The notes beneath the pieces were generated by a model, which saw only the letters and a list, made by a program, of their open reading frames with translations, ran no database searches and was not told the origin of the DNA. From AP-15 sp963736715 (lineage in GTDB: Bacteria; Pseudomonadota; Alphaproteobacteria; ATCC43930; CGMCC-115725): a DNA stretch of 64,000 nucleotides. The stretch spans positions 1-64,000 of the forward strand of contig CAVTQA010000030.1 of assembly GCA_963736715.1 (NCBI GenBank), read 5' to 3'. The position numbers and the translations under genes were made by a program. Shown here one piece after another: positions 45,051-54,317 of this stretch; positions within the stretch are counted from its first letter, which is position 1, and each line of letters starts with the position of its first letter.

Positions 45051-46172
45051 GTGGCGCAGACCCGCGCATCCAATCGCAAGGTGCTCGTGCTGGCGGGCGA
45101 CGGCATCGGGCCGGAAATCATGCGCCAGGTGTTGCGCGTAATCGAGTTCTTCGACCGGCGCCATTTAGCCAGCTTCGAAATTACCGAGGGTCTCGTCGGC
45201 GGCGCGGCCCTCGATGAATCGGGAGTTCCGTTAAGCGGCGACACCTTGGCCCAGGCGGTCGCCAGCGACGCCGTGCTGTTCGGCGCGGTCGGCGGTGCCA
45301 AATGGGACACGTTGCCGTTCGAGCTGCGTCCCGAGCGCGGCATCCTCCAGCTGCGCAAGGAACTGGACCTCTTTGCCAATCTGCGTCCCGCGGTAGTCTT
45401 TGATGCGCTCGCCAACGCCTCGAGCCTGAAGCGCGAGGTCGTTGCCGGGCTCGATCTGATGATCGTGCGGGAGTTGACCGGCGGCATCTATTTCGGCGAG
45501 CCGCGCGGGGTCGAGACATTGCCGGACGGCAGCCGGCGCGGGATCAATACCGAAGTCTATACCGAAGCCGAGATCGAACGCGTCGTCCGCGCCGCCTTCG
45601 ATCTGGCGAGAAAGCGCAACCGCAGAGTCTGTGAGGTCGACAAGGCCAACGTCATGGAATCGGGCGGGCTGTGGCGCGAGGTCGCGCAACGGGTTCGCGA
45701 TGCGGATTACCCGGATGTCGAACTCTCGTTCATGTATGCCGACAACTGCGCGATGCAGCTGGTCCGCAATCCGAAGCAGTTCGACGTTATCGTGACCAGC
45801 AATCTGTTCGGCGATTTGTTGTCCGATTGCGCGGCGATGCTGACCGGGTCGCTCGGCATGCTGCCTTCGGCCTCGCTCGGTGCCGCCGATGCCGGCGGCC
45901 GCCGTAAGGCGCTCTATGAGCCGGTGCACGGCAGCGCGCCGGACATCGCCGGCAAAGACATAGCCAACCCGCTCGCCTGCATCCTCTCCTTTTCGATGAT
46001 GTTGCGCTATTCCTTCGATATGGTGGAAGAGGCCGAGCTCGTCGAGGGCGCAGTGCGGCGGGCGCTCGCCTCCGGTGTGCGCACCGGCGACATCGTGCAG
46101 CCCAATACCGCGCGCGTCTCGACGCGCGTCATGGGCGACACGGTCTTGCGCGAGCTCGAAAAGGCGGCATAA
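45051..46172 (+). CDS. leuB: 3-isopropylmalate dehydrogenase
   Basis: A 373-residue NAD-dependent decarboxylating dehydrogenase. VLVLAGDGIGPEIMRQVLRV, LMIVRELTGGIYFGEPRGVE and NLFGDLLSDCAAMLTGSLGM are conserved, as is the NAD site YEPVHGSAPDIAGKDIANP. GTG 45051. It makes 2-ketoisocaproate, the leucine precursor. Confidence 0.97.
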   Translation: MAQTRASNRKVLVLAGDGIGPEIMRQVLRVIEFFDRRHLASFEITEGLVGGAALDESGVPLSGDTLAQAVASDAVLFGAVGGAKWDTLPFELRPERGILQLRKELDLFANLRPAVVFDALANASSLKREVVAGLDLMIVRELTGGIYFGEPRGVETLPDGSRRGINTEVYTEAEIERVVRAAFDLARKRNRRVCEVDKANVMESGGLWREVAQRVRDADYPDVELSFMYADNCAMQLVRNPKQFDVIVTSNLFGDLLSDCAAMLTGSLGMLPSASLGAADAGGRRKALYEPVHGSAPDIAGKDIANPLACILSFSMMLRYSFDMVEEAELVEGAVRRALASGVRTGDIVQPNTARVSTRVMGDTVLRELEKAA

Positions 46173-46276
46173 CCCGGCAGCAACCGCTCAGCCAGTCGCA
46201 TTTGTTGTTCGAAATGGTTCCCGTGGGTGGCCTGGACTGGCTGCCTGGCGGCCAATTACGAGTCGTAACCGCTCGC

Positions 46277-47677
46277 CTAGTTTGTCGGCTTGATGTTCTG
46301 GTTGAGGCGGAACAGGTTCGTCGGGTCGTATTTGTTCTTCAACGCGACGAGCCGCTCGTAGCCCTGGCTGTAGGCGGCCCTGATCCGCGTGGTTTCTTCG
46401 GCAGTCGAGGTGGTTGACATACACTTCTCCGGTCGCGAAGGGCTCCACTGCCGTCCAGAACTCCCGGGTCCACTGGACATGATCGGCCGACTCGGCTGGA
46501 TCGGTCCACTGCGAGATCACGTCGTAATCCCACTGGTCGTCGCGCAATCCGAAGGCAGTCGCGTTCCGATCAACCCGGGCGGCAGCGCCGTGGAGATGGA
46601 AAAACAAGACCATCGACATCGGAGAAAGCATCTTCGCGGACCGCTCGATCAGGATTTCGATCAAATCGTCTCCTAGCTGTTTTAGAAAACTCGACTTCCA
46701 ATACCGCTGAACCCCGCCATAGGGGACTGCCGCGTCGAACAGCGTGTTCAGTTGCACGTAGGATGTCGGTGCAATCGTGTCCAGCAACGGGGAACCGAAC
46801 TTCCGTACGGGCGCCACAACCGCCTCCCCAGCTGCGAGCATCCCCGATATAGCTGACAATGATCGCGACGACCGGCGCGCCCTCGGGCGACGTCATCAGC
46901 GCGGCAGCGGCAAGCGCCTCGTCCGGGCAATTGCGGGCGAAATCCGCGGTAGAAGCGCAGCACTTCCTTGGCCTTCGCCATCGGGTGGAGAACCATTCCC
47001 GCCAGCACTGGACCTACGGGATGAACTCGATATTCGAACGAGGTGACGACGCCAAAATTGCCGCCGCCGCCCCGCAGGCCCCAGAAGAGGTCGGGGTGCT
47101 GATCCGCACTGGCCGTGAGAAACTGGCCCTCGGCCGTGACGAGATCTGCCGACAACAGGTTGTCGCAGCTCAGACCGTGCTTGCCCATGAGCCAGCCCAG
47201 GCCGCCGCCCAAGGTCAGTCCGGCAATGCCGGTCGTCGAGACGACCCCGCCGGTGCTGGCTAAATCAAAGGCTTGGGTCTCACGGTTGTATTCGCCCCAG
47301 GTGAGCCCTGCCTCGGCGCGCGCCGTGCGCTGGCCCGGATCGACCCGCACGCTTTTCATCGGCGACAGGTCGATCATCAGGCCGCCCTCGCAGACGGCGT
47401 TGCCGGTGATGTTGTGACCGCCGCCGCGGACGGACACCAGCAGCTCGTGAGTGCGGGCAAAGCGCACCGCCGCAATGACATCGGCGACCCCAGCGCAGCG
47501 TGCGATCAACGCCGGGCGCCGGTCGATCATGCCATTCCAGACTTTGCGGGCCTCGTCATAACCGCCCTCACCGGGGCCGAGGAGCGGGCCCCGCAGACTG
47601 TCCGCAAAGTTCTGCACCGCAGCTTCTTCGAGGATCGTGTCCGTGCCGTTGGTGCTGATGACGCGTAGATCCGTCAT
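46277..47677 (-). pseudogene. FAD-linked oxidase (berberine-bridge type), three frameshifts
   Basis: The first 250 residues read cleanly: a PCMH-type FAD domain with the flavin-linking histidine in SVRGGGHNITGNAVCEGG, LTLGGGLGWLMGKHGLSCDN and FWGLRGGGGNFGVVTSFEY. Frame shifts then occur near 46942, 46835 and 46408. Across them the expected protein continues (PEGAPVVAIIVSYIGD, VVAPVRKFGSPLLDTIAP, YVNHLD) to the BBE C-terminal motif NKYDPTNLFRLNQNI at 46277. Such enzymes oxidise alcohols or ring systems using covalent FAD. It follows the LigJ-like gene by 39 bases on the same strand. All motifs remain, so decay is recent or the shifts are assembly errors. Confidence 0.85.
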
Positions 47678-47716
47678 GATTTTCGCCTCCCCGTGCCGTG
47701 TTGATGGAACGCAGCT

Positions 47717-48760
47717 TCACACCGCGCTCGCGGATTGCTTCTCGATCGTCCTGGACAAGCGGCCGTAGACGCGGCGCGCATTGCCTTCGAATATTTTTGC
47801 CTTGTCTTCCGCCGGCAACGCAAGCTGGTCGATGTAGCGCTTGGTGTCGTCGTAGTGGTGACCGGTTTCCGGATCGATGCCGCGAACCGCGCCGATCATT
47901 TCGGAGGCAAACACGATATTCTCGACCGGAATCACCTTCGCCAGTAGCTGCTGGCCGGGCAGGTGATAGACGCAGGTGTCGAAGAAGATGTTTTTCAGCA
48001 CAAGATCGGTCAGCAGCCCGAGCTTGGCGTCCTGCGCCAAACCGCGGAAGCGGCCCCAGTGATACGGCACTGCACCGCCGCCGTGCGGAATAATGAACTT
48101 GATGGTCGGGAAATCCTTGAACACGGATGACGTCATCAGCTGGTTGAAGCCGACCGTATCGCCGTTGAGGTAGTGCGAGCCTGTCGTGTGGTAGGCCGGG
48201 TTGCAGGCGGCGCTCACGTGGACCATGGCGGGAATGTCGTGCTCCACCATCTTCTCGTAGACCGGATACCAGTAGCGGTCTGACAGTGGTGGATCCTGCC
48301 AGTGCCCGCCGGACGGATCGGGGTTCAGATTGATGCCGACGAATCCGTATTCGCTTACGCAGCGGTCGATCTCGGAGATGCAGTTCTTTGGCGAGACGCC
48401 GGCACTCTGCGGCAGCATCGCCACACCGATGAAGTTCTTCGGGAACAGGGAGCAGACGCGGTGGATCAGCTCGTTGCAGGCGCTGGCCCAGGCTTCGCTG
48501 GTGCTCGCATCACCAAGATGATGGCCCATGCCGGCGGCGCGCGGCGAGAAGATCGTCAGATCGGTTCCGCGTTCTCGCTGCACCTTGAGCTGGCCGCCCA
48601 CGATCGTCTCGCGGATCTCGTCGTCCGTCATTCTCGGGCGGGGCGGCGATGGCTTGCCGGCCTTGTGCGCCGCGATCTGCTCGTTGCGCCACCCCTCGTG
48701 CTGACGAGGGGCGGTCGTGTAGTGGCCGTGGCAGTCAATGATCATAGGAACCAGCCGCAT
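47717..48760 (-). CDS. ligJ: LigJ-like 4-oxalomesaconate hydratase (amidohydrolase family)
   Basis: A 347-residue metal-dependent amidohydrolase-fold protein. MIIDCHGHYTTAP holds the HxH metal motif; NLNPDPSGGHWQDPPLSDR, FIIPHGGGAVPYHWGRFRG and ASEMIGAVRGIDPETGHHYD are closely like LigJ of the protocatechuate 4,5-cleavage pathway, which hydrates 4-oxalomesaconate. None of the other pathway genes (ligAB, ligC, ligI, ligK) is in the window, so it is an orphan here or acts on a related substrate. Two in-frame ATGs (48760, 48745) are possible. Confidence 0.8.
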   Translation of the reverse strand: MRLVPMIIDCHGHYTTAPRQHEGWRNEQIAAHKAGKPSPPRPRMTDDEIRETIVGGQLKVQRERGTDLTIFSPRAAGMGHHLGDASTSEAWASACNELIHRVCSLFPKNFIGVAMLPQSAGVSPKNCISEIDRCVSEYGFVGINLNPDPSGGHWQDPPLSDRYWYPVYEKMVEHDIPAMVHVSAACNPAYHTTGSHYLNGDTVGFNQLMTSSVFKDFPTIKFIIPHGGGAVPYHWGRFRGLAQDAKLGLLTDLVLKNIFFDTCVYHLPGQQLLAKVIPVENIVFASEMIGAVRGIDPETGHHYDDTKRYIDQLALPAEDKAKIFEGNARRVYGRLSRTIEKQSASAV

Positions 48761-48898
48761 CTTTTGTCTGCGTCAATTACTATCCGCAAGGCGGAGCGCA
48801 ACCGCAATGCTCTTCCCGCGCCGGTGATGATCGCGACCTGCCCGCCAGCCGCTCCCACCGGATCCCGGGCACCGCCGCGAGTGAGAGGAAAGAAAGGC

Positions 48899-49354
48899 AT
48901 GCTCGAGATCGCAACGGAATGGCGGCGTTTCGACGAGTTGACGGCAGCTGAGCTCTATGAGCTGCTGTGCTTCCGCCAAAGCATCTTTGTCGTCGAGCAG
49001 GCCTGCGCTTATCCCGACCTCGACGGCCTCGACCAAAATGCATGGCATTTGACGGCCCGGTTGGCGGGTGAGCTGATCGGTTGTCTTCGGCTGACGGCAA
49101 TAACCGGCCCGCCGCCCATCGTCAGGATCGGCCGCGTGGCGGTGTCGCGCTCTCTGAGACGGGGCGGGCTTGGCCGAATGCTAATGGAGAAGGCGCTGAT
49201 CCTTTGTCGCGAGCGCTTTCCGCTGCAAGCGGTCGCTCTTGGCGCGCAGGTCCCTCTCGTGCCCTTTTACGAGAGCTTCGGCTTTGCTGCGACCTCTGAG
49301 CCCTATGACGATTTCGGCGTCGCGCATGTCGAGATGGTGCTGCGCCTACGATAG
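48899..49354 (+). CDS. GNAT acetyltransferase, ElaA-like
   Basis: A 151-residue GNAT protein. LTAAELYELLCFRQSIFVVE and CAYPDLDGLDQNAWHL are characteristic of the ElaA group, and RIGRVAVSRSLRRGGLGRML is the acetyl-CoA site. ATG 48899 follows GAGAGGAAAGAAAGG. The substrate of ElaA proteins is not known. Confidence 0.88.
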   Translation: MLEIATEWRRFDELTAAELYELLCFRQSIFVVEQACAYPDLDGLDQNAWHLTARLAGELIGCLRLTAITGPPPIVRIGRVAVSRSLRRGGLGRMLMEKALILCRERFPLQAVALGAQVPLVPFYESFGFAATSEPYDDFGVAHVEMVLRLR

Positions 49355-49385
49355 CGAGGCTTTTCCTGCGAGGAGTCCAGATGTT

Positions 49386-50282
49386 ATGAACGTTTTGCCG
49401 TTGCGGCGGGCCGCCTGTCTCGGATTGCTGGTTAGTATAGCGTCCTGCCAAACAAAAGCGGCAAACCCGGACGTCTTGGGCAATGCCCCTATTCCGGCCG
49501 GTGTCGCGGAGCAGACGGCGGATCTGCAGGGCGTTTCCATCGAGGTTTTCACATACCGGCCGGCGGGATGCGCATTGTCGGGTGCTTTGATGGTCTTTCA
49601 CGGTCTCGACCGGAACGCCGACGCCTATCGCGACTACGCAATTCCGCTGGGGCAACGCTTCTGCCTGCTGGTGGTTGCGCCGCTCTTCGATGCGGCACGT
49701 TTTCCGACCTGGCGATATCAGCGCGGCGGCATGGTTCATGATGGTTCGGTGCAGCCGGCAGAAAGCTGGACCGTCAATCTGGTGCCGCGTCTCGCGTCCT
49801 GGATCAGACATCAAGAGGGCCGTGCTGAGTTACCCTATGCACTGATCGGTCACTCTGCTGGCGGGCAGTTCCTCAGCCGCGTCGTTGCATTTGGCAACGA
49901 CGAGGCAAAAGAGATCGTGATCGCCAACCCGTCCACCTGGGTTCGCCCAAGTCTGGAAATCGCAGCTCCCTACGGGTTTGGCGGCGTTTTTGGCCCGCAA
50001 CAAGGCGAAGCGGCGCTACGCCGCTACCTTGCCGCGAAGGTGACAGTGCTGCTCGGGCAAGAGGATGTCGGATCGCGTAATCTCGCAACAAGCGAGGAAG
50101 CCGAAGAACAGGGCAGCACTCGCTTCGAACGGGGTCAGACCGTGTTTCGCGAGGCGGCGGATGCCGCGCGCCGGCATGGGTGCGCATTCAACTGGCATCT
50201 GGCCGCCGTTCCGGGTGTCGGCCACAACGCCCGCGCAATGTTCACGTCGGAGCAAGCTTTTGCCGCGCTAAGACCGTTTTGA
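49386..50282 (+). CDS. Exported alpha/beta hydrolase
   Basis: A 298-residue protein with an N-terminal signal or lipoprotein peptide (LRRAACLGLLVSIASCQTKA; the cysteine could be a lipobox). The fold is alpha/beta hydrolase: VFHGLDRNADAYRDYAI, the nucleophile serine in ALIGHSAGGQFLSRV, and a late histidine in VPGVGHNARAM. It resembles poly(3-hydroxybutyrate)-depolymerase-like or esterase-like proteins, but the substrate is unclear. It lies 31 bases after the GNAT gene. Confidence 0.75.
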   Translation: MNVLPLRRAACLGLLVSIASCQTKAANPDVLGNAPIPAGVAEQTADLQGVSIEVFTYRPAGCALSGALMVFHGLDRNADAYRDYAIPLGQRFCLLVVAPLFDAARFPTWRYQRGGMVHDGSVQPAESWTVNLVPRLASWIRHQEGRAELPYALIGHSAGGQFLSRVVAFGNDEAKEIVIANPSTWVRPSLEIAAPYGFGGVFGPQQGEAALRRYLAAKVTVLLGQEDVGSRNLATSEEAEEQGSTRFERGQTVFREAADAARRHGCAFNWHLAAVPGVGHNARAMFTSEQAFAALRPF

Positions 50283-50359
50283 AGCTGAAACACGGCCGAA
50301 GGCGGCCACGCTTCGAGGCGCTGCGGTAAAGGTAAGTCCAGAGTCGCAGGCACCGCCGC

Positions 50360-51562
50360 TTAAGCTGGAACCTCCTCGGCGAGCGGCACCCGCTCGACAT
50401 TGTGGGCCTGCAATGCCGGCAGCACATCGTGAGCAAAACGGCGGATTTGCTCCATGAACATCTCGTGCGGCAATACGCCCCGATTGAGGCTGATCTGGAC
50501 CGTATTGGCGCCCGCGCTGTCCGCCGCGTCGATGATCCGCTGCGTTACCTCCGCGGCGGTGCCCCATGGCATTTGTTGGGCTTGACGTTCGAGGTCGGCC
50601 AACGTGAGGCCGCGGAAGTCCTCGCGGGCGAACTCGGCGGCGCGGCGGTTTTCCGGGCTCACATAATCCGTCGAGGCCGCGCTCGCATAGCCGGTTTGGC
50701 GCTGTAATTCGGTCTCGGTGAAATTGCCGTGGCTGAAGAGTGTGCGATTGAAATAGAGGTGGTAGGGTCCCATCTCGCGCACCGCCGCGGCCTTGCTGTC
50801 GGCGACGTAGGCGCTGATGCCGAGCGACAAGTGATCGGGAGTAATCCGATGGCCGGCCTGCGCGAGGCACCGGGCGTAATAGAGAATAATGTCGTCGCGC
50901 AGTCCGCGCGAGCGGCCGAGGCCGGGGGTGATCGGCAGGTTGTGCCTGGCCGCGAACTCGATCAACTCCTTGCTGCCGACAACCGGCATCCAGATCGGCG
51001 GATGCGGCTGCTGCACTGGCCGCGGCCACATCGCGACATCCTTGTACGACCAGAATTCGCCCTGGTACGAGAACACTTCCTCGGTCCACGCCCGGGTGAT
51101 GATATCGAAGGCCTCTTCGAAGCGGGCGCGCGACTGCGCCAATGGCACGTTGTGGACCTGGTACTCGCGCGGAATGCCGCGGGCAAAGCCGGAAATCAGC
51201 CGCCCATTGGACATGCAGTCGAGCATCGCCAGCTCCTCGGCAAGCCGCAGGGGCTCGTGCAACGGCAGGAGATTGCCGTAGATCAGCAACTTGAGCCGTT
51301 TGGTGTGTTGCGCCGCTGCCGCCGCCAGCAGGTTCGGCGAGTTCATCAGGCCATAGGGCGAGCAATGGTGCTCGTTGAACCCCACGCCGTCATACCCCAG
51401 GCGGTCGAGCTCTTCCCAGGCCTCGAGGTGCTCGGCATAAGTGCGCGCGGCGATTTCGGGCTTAAAATATTTCTTCGGCAGCGGGTAGGGCAGCTCGTTG
51501 TCGACCTTCAGGTGCTCGAGCTGTTCGCCGTAAGCCAGGAGATCGAATACGAAGACCTTCAT
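50360..51562 (-). CDS. Luciferase-like flavin monooxygenase
   Basis: A 400-residue LLM-class protein. The TIM-barrel start YDGVGFNEHHCSPYGLMNSP, the conserved LKLLIYGNLLPLHEPLRLAE and LISGFARGIPREYQVHN are typical of bacterial F420/FMN-dependent LLM enzymes. FMN use is likely; the substrate is unknown. The gene stands alone, divergent from gor. Confidence 0.85.
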   Translation of the reverse strand: MKVFVFDLLAYGEQLEHLKVDNELPYPLPKKYFKPEIAARTYAEHLEAWEELDRLGYDGVGFNEHHCSPYGLMNSPNLLAAAAAQHTKRLKLLIYGNLLPLHEPLRLAEELAMLDCMSNGRLISGFARGIPREYQVHNVPLAQSRARFEEAFDIITRAWTEEVFSYQGEFWSYKDVAMWPRPVQQPHPPIWMPVVGSKELIEFAARHNLPITPGLGRSRGLRDDIILYYARCLAQAGHRITPDHLSLGISAYVADSKAAAVREMGPYHLYFNRTLFSHGNFTETELQRQTGYASAASTDYVSPENRRAAEFAREDFRGLTLADLERQAQQMPWGTAAEVTQRIIDAADSAGANTVQISLNRGVLPHEMFMEQIRRFAHDVLPALQAHNVERVPLAEEVPA

Positions 51563-51684
51563 TCTTGTCCTTAGCCTCTTTGATGGGTCGGCCGACGCCA
51601 GTCGAGATGTCTAAAGCTTGCCGGCGCGGCCTGGTTGTGACAACCAGAAGATCGACAAACCTGTGATGACGGAGTGGGGCCGCG

Positions 51685-53061
51685 ATGCCGCGCTATGATT
51701 TCGACATGTTCACGATCGGCGCCGGGTCGGGAGGCGTCGCCAGCTCGCGCCGCGCCGGCAGCTATGGCGCGCGCGTCGCGATCTGCGAGGACAGCCGGGT
51801 CGGCGGCACTTGCGTCATCCGCGGCTGCGTTCCGAAAAAGCTGCTCGTCTACGGCGCGCAATTTGCCGATGCCTTCGCCGATGCCGCCGGTTTTGGCTGG
51901 ACGGTGCCGGTCCCGAGCTTCGACTGGCCCGCCCTGATCGACGCCAAAGACCGCGAGATCGAGCGGCTCTCGCAGATCTATCGCAACATGCTGAAGAACA
52001 GCGGGGTCGCGCTGATCGAAGGGCGGGGCGTGCTCGTCGATCCGCATACGGTCGAGATCGACGGGCGGGCTTACACTGCCGACAAGATCCTGATCGCCAC
52101 CGGCTCGCACCCGACGGTGCCGGACATCCCCGGCATCCAGCATGTGATCTCGTCAAACGAGGCGCTCGACTTGCCCGTCTTGCCGCGCCGCATCGTCATC
52201 GTCGGCGGCGGCTATATCGCCGTCGAGTTCGCCGGCATATTCAACGGTTTCGGCGCCGAGGTCGTCGAGCTGATCCGCCGCGAGGAGCTCCTCTACGGCT
52301 TCGACGACGACATCCGCATCGCGCTGGCGCACGAGATGCGCGGCCGCGGCGTCGAGATCCACGCCCGCACGCAGGTCGCGCGGATCGAGAAACACGACCA
52401 CGGCTATTCGGTCTACACGGCGATCGGCCAGGAGTTTTCGGCCGACGTCGTGATGTACGCAACCGGACGCAAGCCGAACACTCGGGGGCTGGGTCTCGCC
52501 GAGATCGGGGTCGAAACCACCGAGAACGGCGCGGTCGTCGTCGACGAATGGTCGTGCAGCAATGTTCCGAACATCTATGCAGTCGGCGACGTGACCGACC
52601 GGATCAATCTGACCCCGGTCGCGATCGCCGAAGGCCGCGCCGTCGCCGAGACTCAGTTCAACGACAACCCGATCAAGATGGACCACGCCAATGTGCCCTC
52701 GGCGGTATTCAGCCAGCCGCCGATCGGCGCTGTCGGACTGACCGAAGCGGAGGCGCGCCGGCGTTATGGCGAGGTCGACATCTACAGCGCCCACTTCAGG
52801 CCGATGAAGAACACCTTGTCCGGGCGCGAGGAGCGCACCTTGATGAAGCTCGTCGTCGATGCGCGCAGCGAGCGGGTGGTGGGCTGCCATATGCTGGGCC
52901 CCGACGCCCCCGAGATCATGCAGGGTCTGGCGATTGCGGTGAAATGCGGCGTCTCGAAACGCATGTTCGACGAAACCGTCGGCATCCACCCGAGCGCCGC
53001 CGAGGAATTCGTCACGATGCGCGAGAAGATGGTCCGGCCTACGAAATTGGCAGCAGAGTAA
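51685..53061 (+). CDS. gor: Glutathione-disulfide reductase
   Basis: A 458-residue flavoprotein. FTIGAGSGGVASSRRAGSYG binds FAD; RVGGTCVIRGCVPKK holds the redox-active cysteine pair; IVIVGGGYIAVEFAG binds NADPH; GIHPSAAEEFVTMRE carries the C-terminal active-site histidine. It keeps glutathione reduced. ATG 51685. No glutathione synthesis genes nearby. Confidence 0.95.
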   Translation: MPRYDFDMFTIGAGSGGVASSRRAGSYGARVAICEDSRVGGTCVIRGCVPKKLLVYGAQFADAFADAAGFGWTVPVPSFDWPALIDAKDREIERLSQIYRNMLKNSGVALIEGRGVLVDPHTVEIDGRAYTADKILIATGSHPTVPDIPGIQHVISSNEALDLPVLPRRIVIVGGGYIAVEFAGIFNGFGAEVVELIRREELLYGFDDDIRIALAHEMRGRGVEIHARTQVARIEKHDHGYSVYTAIGQEFSADVVMYATGRKPNTRGLGLAEIGVETTENGAVVVDEWSCSNVPNIYAVGDVTDRINLTPVAIAEGRAVAETQFNDNPIKMDHANVPSAVFSQPPIGAVGLTEAEARRRYGEVDIYSAHFRPMKNTLSGREERTLMKLVVDARSERVVGCHMLGPDAPEIMQGLAIAVKCGVSKRMFDETVGIHPSAAEEFVTMREKMVRPTKLAAE

Positions 53062-53138
53062 CCCCTAAATTGGCGTGTTAGCCTTGCCATTTCGCGGTCT
53101 GAGGAGCATCTGCTCATTAGAAGATGAAGGCCTGATTC

Positions 53139-53678
53139 ATGCTCGACAAAGACGATGTGGAACCGCTTGTGGAGATCGTCGAGGCGTTTACCTCGGCCAG
53201 CTCACGAGCCGACCGGGAAAACCTGCTCGCACAGATACGCAGCCAGTTGGAAAAATTGCGGGCGGGGGATGAAAAATTGCAAGCGAAGCTTGGTGAGTTC
53301 CACGATGGGCATTCAGAGGGCGGTGTCGGTCTCGCTGAAGCTGAGCAAGCAGCCTCGATACTCCGCGAAGAAGAGAGCGTTGCCGCTAGGATATTGCTTC
53401 CCCGCATCCTGAGCCTGCAGCGATATCTGACTGGCACATCTCTAAACGATGAACCCGAGGCTCATCAGCTCCTTCAGAAAGCTGTCGATATCGCTGTTGG
53501 CTATGTCGCGGGTTATCAAAACTTGCGCGATCAGGTGATCAGGCGCGGCGCAGCACGGGGGGCAGCCGTCAACGAGGTACTGCGCGCCCGACCCGTTACC
53601 GGCGAGATTGACTACGCAGAGCTAAGCCGCGAGCACATCGCAAGATACCCGAAAATCCGAGCAGCTCTTGCCGAGTGA
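53139..53678 (+). CDS. Putative partner (antitoxin) of Doc-like toxin
   Basis: A 179-residue protein that I do not recognise. Its N-terminal half is a likely coiled coil (RADRENLLAQIRSQLEKLRA, ILREEESVAARILL). The C-terminal tail (GEIDYAELSREHIARYPKIR) ends right before the toxin start. Its stop overlaps the start of the Doc-like gene, so the two are translationally coupled. In classical Phd-Doc pairs the antitoxin C-terminus blocks Doc; this protein is about twice as long and lacks the Phd fold. The antitoxin role is inferred from position. Confidence 0.55.
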   Translation: MLDKDDVEPLVEIVEAFTSASSRADRENLLAQIRSQLEKLRAGDEKLQAKLGEFHDGHSEGGVGLAEAEQAASILREEESVAARILLPRILSLQRYLTGTSLNDEPEAHQLLQKAVDIAVGYVAGYQNLRDQVIRRGAARGAAVNEVLRARPVTGEIDYAELSREHIARYPKIRAALAE

Positions 53679-54060
53679 GCCGAGATGGCTGCCAATCGAA
53701 GCCGTGATCGAGCATAACCGGCTCGAGGTAGAAGCAACGGGCGAGAGGCACCTTCTGCGCGACTTCGGGTTGCTCGAAAGCGCATTGGCGAGGCCAAGAA
53801 ATTTTTACGGCTTTGGACAAGAGGACATCGTCGCGCTCGCGGTAGCGCTACTGAACGGAGTCGCGCGGGCACATGCTTTCGAGCAGGGAAACAAGCGCAC
53901 GGCCTTTGCAGCAATGCGGCTATTTCTGCTCGCCAACGGCTACGACACAGCATTCGACGATACAGTCTCATGGGCCGATGAAGTGATCGCGCTGGTCGAG
54001 CATCGGTCGACCGAGGATGACTTTGTTCGAGCCATTCGGCCATTCGTTGTTGCGAGGTAA
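53668..54060 (+). CDS. doc: Doc-type Fic-family toxin
   Basis: A 130-residue protein with the Doc version of the Fic motif, HAFEQGNKRTAF (His about residue 69, NKR as in phage P1 Doc). LLRDFGLLESALARPRNFYG is also typical. Doc enzymes phosphorylate elongation factor Tu and stop translation. The start is probably TTG 53668, overlapping the upstream gene by 11 bases. All catalytic residues are present, so it is expected to be active when free. Confidence 0.85.
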   Translation: MPSEPRWLPIEAVIEHNRLEVEATGERHLLRDFGLLESALARPRNFYGFGQEDIVALAVALLNGVARAHAFEQGNKRTAFAAMRLFLLANGYDTAFDDTVSWADEVIALVEHRSTEDDFVRAIRPFVVAR

Positions 54061-54224
54061 GGTCGCCGAAATATCGGCACAACGCGCTTGCCTCGGGCCA
54101 TCCTTACCGGTAGCGTGCGGCGATGGAACAAGTTAGGGCCTTACGCGGCCCTTGCCATATTGCGCGATTTTGGTACCGCCGGTACATGACGGCGGCCTAG
54201 GATCGCGCTTGCGCGTTTTTCCCG

Positions 54225-54247
54225 AAGCCGCCCCACCGAGGCGGCTT
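54225..54247 (+). terminator. Terminator-like hairpin between doc and the DAHP synthase gene
   Basis: AAGCCGCC and GGCGGCTT pair around CCACCGA and are followed by TCGTGTTT. It lies about 165 bases after doc and 70 before the next gene. The T-run is weak, so it is a moderate call. It could also be an attenuator in the leader of the aromatic-synthesis gene, though no leader peptide rich in aromatic residues was seen. Confidence 0.5.
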
Positions 54248-54317
54248 TCGTGTTTCATGCTCTTGCTGATCCGAATGTCGCCGATGGTGAAGCGGCTTCC
54301 AACCGAGGAGGTAATGC

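Noticed and set aside
51810..53081. Plus-strand frame of 423 codons overlapping gor
   Set aside because: Out-of-frame shadow of gor with an Arg-rich composition and no similarity.
54152..54317. Attenuator leader peptide for the DAHP synthase gene
   Set aside because: A short frame exists before the gene, but it is not rich in Phe, Tyr or Trp codons, so attenuation by an aromatic leader is not supported.
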